Below the pieces are notes generated by a model that was not told the origin of the DNA, searched no databases, and worked only from the letters and a program-made list of their open reading frames with translations. Positions 59,892-64,000 of a stretch of DNA of 64,000 nucleotides are shown one piece after another (the stretch's first letter is position 1; each line of letters starts with the position of its first letter). The position numbers and the translations under genes were made by a program. This DNA is from Vibrio sp. Y2-5 (GTDB taxonomy: Bacteria > Pseudomonadota > Gammaproteobacteria > Enterobacterales > Vibrionaceae), in assembly GCF_014596725.1 (NCBI RefSeq), contig NZ_JACVEG010000006.1, positions 178,049-242,048 of the forward strand, written 5' to 3'.

Positions 59892-62300
59892 ATGCAAGAA
59901 GGTTTTGGTTCAGCGACTGAGCAAAGAAAATCGGTGCCTTTTAATTGGACTTTAAATATTGCTACTCAGGAGTTTAGTTACGACAGAGAGGCAACTCATC
60001 CTTTTTTATTCCCCAACCATTCTATAAACAGCTTTGGTGATTGGCTTGCATTAATGAGTCCTTCTTATCGGCACGATATTGAGCAACTGCTTGAATCTGT
60101 GTGTCAAGACCAACACAAACGTACGTGTGTTGTTGCTCTTTGGGAAGATCGGCATCATGGTTTTTATGCCTCGTTTTCTGCTGAAAAACTCTCCCAATAT
60201 GTTGTTCAGGGAGAAACGCAACTGATTTTTGAAGTGAAGCAAGATCGGCAGACCATGAATTGGTTTGACTTTATGTTGAGGCAGGATAATTGCGGGGTAT
60301 TGATTACCAATAGTGAAAACAAGATTTTAGCCTGTAATAAAAAGTTCGAGCAACTATCTGGATTTGGTTTGGCCGATCTTGTGAGTTTGAATAGTATTCT
60401 ACTGTTTGAAGAAGATTCTAGCTCACTAAAAGCACCTAAACCTTCAGCTAGTAGAAACTTCTTAATTAAGCATTCGTCAGGGGAACTTAGACAGTGCAGA
60501 TCCGCATCTATTTCGCTCGCCTTTTTACAGCATCCTGATATTTCTTTTACGATATTCTCTTTGTCGCCTAGCATTAAGCATTCAATTGAAAGCGGTATAC
60601 TGACAAAAAAAGCATTTGGTGATCAATTGGATGTCATTTATCAGCGACAAATAGCCAATACTATCTATGTGGTAATGACGCTGAGTATTGAAAGCCGCAT
60701 CTCCAACTTCGAAAACACGCTTAATGATGTTATGGCTCGACTCAAAGAGTGTCGGATGTTTGGCAAAATAAAAGGCAATTTCTATTTGGCTTGTATTGAG
60801 TGTTCTGCGCCTGTGAACGAAAAGCCATATCGCTACCTTCATCGACAGATAAAGTATTTCTTTCAGGAATTGAAATCTGCACATTCAGAAGTTTATCAAT
60901 CTGTTGCAAAAGGTAGGGTTGGTATTTCTGTTCTTGGCGTAGACGCCAGCAATGCAAAAATGGCTGTGACTCATTCTGTTCAGGCGATACTAGAACAGCA
61001 TTCAGAGGATCGCGGACAGCATATCCGTTTTTTTGATAGTGACTTACATCGCCAAATAAAGAAAAGGAAGCTACTGGAAGAATTGATCTCTGATCTTATT
61101 GAAACAAAGCAAGTAGAAATAAAATATCAACCTATACTCGATACTCATTCATGGAACATCTCTGGATACGAAGCTCTATTTGAACTTCCTTTGCCTCCGG
61201 CTCTATCTTCAAATCGTGTGGAATTAGAAAGTATTATTCAGGATCTAAATTTGTCGGCAGAGTTAGATGTCATTGTTCAGGAAAAGGTATTTAAAGAGCA
61301 GGCGTTGCTTCAGTCTTATCATTCGTCACCAATAACAGTAACTTTAAACATTCTGTGCCAGCACGAATCTCAAAATTTTGTCGATGTATTGTACTGTTTG
61401 GTTCGCCAGATGCGGGATTATAAAGTGGACCCTCATCAGTTTTATTTGCAGGTTGATCCTGGTGCGCTTCGTTCTATAGCTACTCAAGATATAAATATGT
61501 GGCAGCAGTTAGGAATCAAATTTGTGATGGATAATGTTGAGATAGGTAACGCTATTTCAATTAGCCTACCAACCGAACGTTATAATTTGTTCAAAATCAA
61601 TCCTATCTACCTACAGTCACTGGCTCACTCACAAATGATTCATAAAGTGATGAAAACTTTGGTGGATGAATGTCATTCGCTGAATGTGTCTGTAGCAATA
61701 GACACAGTTGCTGCCATTAATGATGCAAAATTGCTGGCTTATTTGGGTATTGATTATATGAGTGGGGGATGCTTTTCTTGTCCAGAAAGCGTGGAAGCTA
61801 TTCCGACAGTTATTAAGAAGATTGAATCGTTAAAGCCGTCATTACTTAAGGATGGGGATGTTGTTGGGAAAAATATCAGTACCTTACAAAATATGTGTCA
61901 TGCACAGATGCCACACCTTGACCCAAGTGATACCGTAGCTGCAGCACAGCAGTATTTTTTGTCATCAGAAATTGAAGTCCTTCCGGTCATTAACCACCGA
62001 GAATGTGTCGGTATTATTGACCGGGCTTGTTTGAACTTACACCTTACTCCACGTATGGGGACGGATCTTGAAACTACTCAGGACAACTTAATGTGGCATC
62101 GACCAGTGAGTCAAATCATGCAGCTATCATTCACCAAGTTGGACGCAAAAATGGATATCAGTAATGTGAGTGCTTTGATTGAAGAAGAGGAGCTGACATT
62201 TCCATGGGTTCTTACTGAGGGTAAAACCTTTAAAGGTATTGTTACCCCAAGTTGTGTTATTCAGCACTTTGCTTCTTCAAATTTAAAGCGTAATTCTTAA
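59892..62300 (+). CDS. PAS-GGDEF-EAL-CBS protein with degenerate signalling domains
   Basis: 802 residues. Order: a PAS-like segment (about 123-210), a GGDEF-like domain without a recognisable GG(D/E)EF motif (about 235-385), an EAL-like domain (about 395-645) and two CBS domains (about 655-795). The EAL domain keeps EAL itself (427-429) and the lysine K568, but the DDFG-type motif reads DNVE (547-550), the AEGVE glutamate region is IDTVA, and the LKID aspartate is Asn. It probably does not make or hydrolyse cyclic di-GMP but may bind nucleotides or partners. It lies directly before an intact HD-GYP gene. Confidence 0.85.
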   Translation: MQEGFGSATEQRKSVPFNWTLNIATQEFSYDREATHPFLFPNHSINSFGDWLALMSPSYRHDIEQLLESVCQDQHKRTCVVALWEDRHHGFYASFSAEKLSQYVVQGETQLIFEVKQDRQTMNWFDFMLRQDNCGVLITNSENKILACNKKFEQLSGFGLADLVSLNSILLFEEDSSSLKAPKPSASRNFLIKHSSGELRQCRSASISLAFLQHPDISFTIFSLSPSIKHSIESGILTKKAFGDQLDVIYQRQIANTIYVVMTLSIESRISNFENTLNDVMARLKECRMFGKIKGNFYLACIECSAPVNEKPYRYLHRQIKYFFQELKSAHSEVYQSVAKGRVGISVLGVDASNAKMAVTHSVQAILEQHSEDRGQHIRFFDSDLHRQIKKRKLLEELISDLIETKQVEIKYQPILDTHSWNISGYEALFELPLPPALSSNRVELESIIQDLNLSAELDVIVQEKVFKEQALLQSYHSSPITVTLNILCQHESQNFVDVLYCLVRQMRDYKVDPHQFYLQVDPGALRSIATQDINMWQQLGIKFVMDNVEIGNAISISLPTERYNLFKINPIYLQSLAHSQMIHKVMKTLVDECHSLNVSVAIDTVAAINDAKLLAYLGIDYMSGGCFSCPESVEAIPTVIKKIESLKPSLLKDGDVVGKNISTLQNMCHAQMPHLDPSDTVAAAQQYFLSSEIEVLPVINHRECVGIIDRACLNLHLTPRMGTDLETTQDNLMWHRPVSQIMQLSFTKLDAKMDISNVSALIEEEELTFPWVLTEGKTFKGIVTPSCVIQHFASSNLKRNS

Positions 62301-62390
62301 TGAATGTTCGTTTTTGCAATGCTTTAGCGCATTTATTTGAGTTTTCTATCGTTCAATATTGCATAAAGAGCTCGCAAATTTCGGCAAAAG

Positions 62391-62425
62391 TAGTCACAAA
62401 GGTTGAGAGCACTATCTTGTGACTA
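62391..62425. repeat. Inverted repeat upstream of the HD-GYP gene
   Basis: TAGTCACAA (62391-62399) and TTGTGACTA (62417-62425) are perfect 9-bp arms separated by 17 bases. T-rich DNA follows and a TATAAT lies at 62450-62455. It could be an operator pair or the terminator of the preceding gene. Confidence 0.5.
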
Positions 62426-62556
62426 TTTTCTCTCGCTAAGGATAGTGTCTATAATTGTCGCTAATGAATAGTGTTAAAAGTTGTACTTTTATAGATGTTG
62501 TTCAAATATCAACTCTAAGTAAGAGTTCCTAAAGTTATCAGAGGTTTTAGTAAATT

Positions 62557-63822
62557 GTGGCGAGTATAAAAATTACTGTCGATAGATTACAACCAGGGTT
62601 ACATATACGCTTGCCAGTAAAGTGGAACGAGCATCCATTCTTATTTAATAGTTTTAAAATTAAAGACCAAGAACAGATCCGCTTAATCAAGCATTTGGGC
62701 ATTCAACATGTGTTTCTAAATCCAAGCCAAAGTGATACTCAACCTCTTGCACCAGTAACTAATACCACGTCAGTTGATGAGAAAGAAAATGAAGTAGAAA
62801 GTGATATCAACAGTGAAGCTGATAAGTTATGGCAAGAAAAACAAAACAGAATTGAAAAACTCAGTGCTTATCGACGTCGAGTGATCAGTTGTGAAAAGGA
62901 GTTCGAACGTTCACTTGCTCGAATGCGTGCCGTAATGAACAAGATACGCAGCCGACCTATGGACGCTGTTGATGAGGCTGCTCAATTGGTCGATGATATC
63001 GTCGATAAACTTCTCAGCGATGATAGCGTTACTCTGCATTTGATGAATGGTAAAAGTGAATTTGAAGATATTTACTTTCATTCACTAAACGTATCTGTCA
63101 TCGCGATGATGATAGGTCGAGCAAAAGGATACCCAGCTGACAAGATAAAAGAGATCGCTTTTGCTTCTCTCTTTCATGACATAGGCAAAATCCGAATTCC
63201 AACTGCTATCGTACGTAAACAGACGCCTTTAACTGAACCCGAAAAAAATTACCTTAAAATGCACACTAAATATGGATTGGAAATCTCTCAGAACATTAAA
63301 GAGTTTCCTGATAGTGCGAGAAGAGTAATAGAACAACATCACGAGCAGCTTGATGGTTCTGGTTACCCTCAAGGTTTGAAAGGTGATGAAATTGACGAGT
63401 TGGCTCAAGTTATCGCAGTTGCAAATGCATTCGATAATTTATGTCACCCGAATGTACCAAGTGAGCAAAAAATTCCTTATGTTGCTCTTTCTTATTTATA
63501 TAAGAACTGTAAGCACATTTATAACAATGAGAACTTGAACATTTTAGTTAAGTTTATGGGGGTGTTCCCACCTGGGACAGTCGTACAACTCTCGAATGAT
63601 ATGGTTGGCTTAGTCATATCCGTGAATGCAAACAGCCTTCTCTATCCTAATGTTCTTATTTACGACCCGTCGGTACCTAGAACTCAGGCTCCGATTATTG
63701 ACTTAGCAGACAAAGATATAAAAATTGTTAATGCCATTCTGCCTCATAAACTCCCAGATAAAGTAAGAGAGTATTTAAACCCACGCTCAAGAATCTCTTA
63801 CTTCTTTGATAGTGAAGAGTAG
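62557..63822 (+). CDS. HD-GYP cyclic di-GMP phosphodiesterase with DUF3391
   Basis: 421 residues, GTG start with a weak ribosome site. An N-terminal DUF3391 region (about 1-130) precedes the HD-GYP domain. Metal ligands are in place: H175, the HD pair H207-D208 (FHDIGK), H261-H262-E263 and the GYP motif G269-P271 (DGSGYP). It should hydrolyse cyclic di-GMP, lowering biofilm and raising motility. It is separated from the degenerate EAL gene by 256 bp with its own likely promoter (TATAAT at 62450-62455). Confidence 0.92.
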   Translation: MASIKITVDRLQPGLHIRLPVKWNEHPFLFNSFKIKDQEQIRLIKHLGIQHVFLNPSQSDTQPLAPVTNTTSVDEKENEVESDINSEADKLWQEKQNRIEKLSAYRRRVISCEKEFERSLARMRAVMNKIRSRPMDAVDEAAQLVDDIVDKLLSDDSVTLHLMNGKSEFEDIYFHSLNVSVIAMMIGRAKGYPADKIKEIAFASLFHDIGKIRIPTAIVRKQTPLTEPEKNYLKMHTKYGLEISQNIKEFPDSARRVIEQHHEQLDGSGYPQGLKGDEIDELAQVIAVANAFDNLCHPNVPSEQKIPYVALSYLYKNCKHIYNNENLNILVKFMGVFPPGTVVQLSNDMVGLVISVNANSLLYPNVLIYDPSVPRTQAPIIDLADKDIKIVNAILPHKLPDKVREYLNPRSRISYFFDSEE

Positions 63823-63877
63823 TTATCCACAGCATTTTGTGAGTAACCTGTTCCTTTCTTGAGGGTGAAGAGTACAT

Positions 63878-63920
63878 AAAATAACGTTCGTTGTTTATTT
63901 AGACAAACGAACGTTTATTT
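63878..63920 (+). terminator. Terminator-like hairpin after the HD-GYP gene
   Basis: AACGTTCGTT and AACGAACGTT pair around a 10-14 base loop, followed by TTATTTTAAAT. Confidence 0.65.
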
Positions 63921-63942
63921 TAAATAAATTCATCTTTTTCGC

Positions 63943-63970
63943 TTGCTAAGTTCATCCATCTCCCTATAAT
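63943..63970 (+). promoter_or_regulatory. Strong stable-RNA-type promoter at the right edge
   Basis: TTGCTA (63943-63948), a 16-base spacer and TATAAT (63965-63970), followed by a GC-rich discriminator GCCGCC and preceded by A/T-rich DNA like an UP element. The CACTGACACGG stretch downstream resembles Vibrio rRNA operon leaders. An rRNA operon probably starts beyond the window. Confidence 0.6.
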
Positions 63971-64000
63971 GCCGCCTCACTGACACGGCAGACGTCGCAA

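Overview
The window is chromosomal DNA of a Vibrio-type gammaproteobacterium. Evidence: moderate GC, a zrgA-type zinc cluster (DUF2796) with DUF2607 and DUF3299 genes, the gene orders tamA-tamB-ytfP-ppa, mlaFEDCB-ibaG-murA and yrbG-kdsD-kdsC-lptCAB-rpoN-hpf-ptsN-rapZ-npr, and an ERIC-type intergenic repeat. Almost all of it is core genome. I see no prophage, integron, CRISPR array, insertion sequence or obvious defence island.

Region by region. 1-1.3 kb: end of the sulfate-activation genes (cysN 3' end, cysC). 1.3-6.1 kb: a TIGR03899-like gene, a tiny membrane-peptide ORF, and a minus-strand metal cluster (DUF2607, zrgA, ABC ATPase, MacB/LolC-like permease, DUF3299) behind a promoter whose -10 lies inside a perfect 13-bp Zur-type palindrome. 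6.1-13.6 kb: ytfJ and msrA facing tamA-tamB-ytfP (outer-membrane assembly and lipid transport). 13.6-17.7 kb: ppa, fbp, mpl, ubiX. 17.7-21.4 kb: an ERIC element, a TPP riboswitch and thiBPQ (thiamine uptake). 21.4-25.1 kb: darP, pmbA and mgtE with a structured leader. 25.1-32.8 kb: one long minus-strand run from yrbG to npr (KDO synthesis, LPS transport, sigma-54, nitrogen-PTS). 32.8-38.6 kb: plus-strand mlaFEDCB, ibaG, murA, then plsC. 38.6-42.1 kb: ridA, pyrBI with a pyrL-type attenuator, argF. 42.1-50.2 kb: PhoH-like ATPase, rapA, an atypical Nramp-family transporter, rluA, a 2-hydroxyacid dehydrogenase. 50.3-58.2 kb: valS, holC, pepA facing lptF-lptG, then an RDD protein. 58.3-64 kb: tRNA-Leu(CAA), a 2-oxoglutarate/Fe(II) oxygenase, a degenerate GGDEF-EAL-CBS protein, an HD-GYP phosphodiesterase, and at the right edge a strong stable-RNA-like promoter that probably starts an rRNA operon beyond the window.

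Functionally the window is dominated by cell-envelope building and repair: LptB, A, C, F and G with KdsC/D for LPS; Mla for outer-membrane lipid asymmetry; TamAB; MurA and Mpl for peptidoglycan; PlsC for phospholipid. Nucleotide, arginine, thiamine and sulfur metabolism and metal transport (zrg, MgtE, Nramp, YrbG) make up most of the rest. The items most worth a second look are the zinc cluster built on a MacB/LolC-type permease, the Nramp protein lacking both canonical metal-binding motifs, the palindromic element between the pyrBI attenuator and pyrB, and the degenerate EAL protein next to an intact HD-GYP enzyme.
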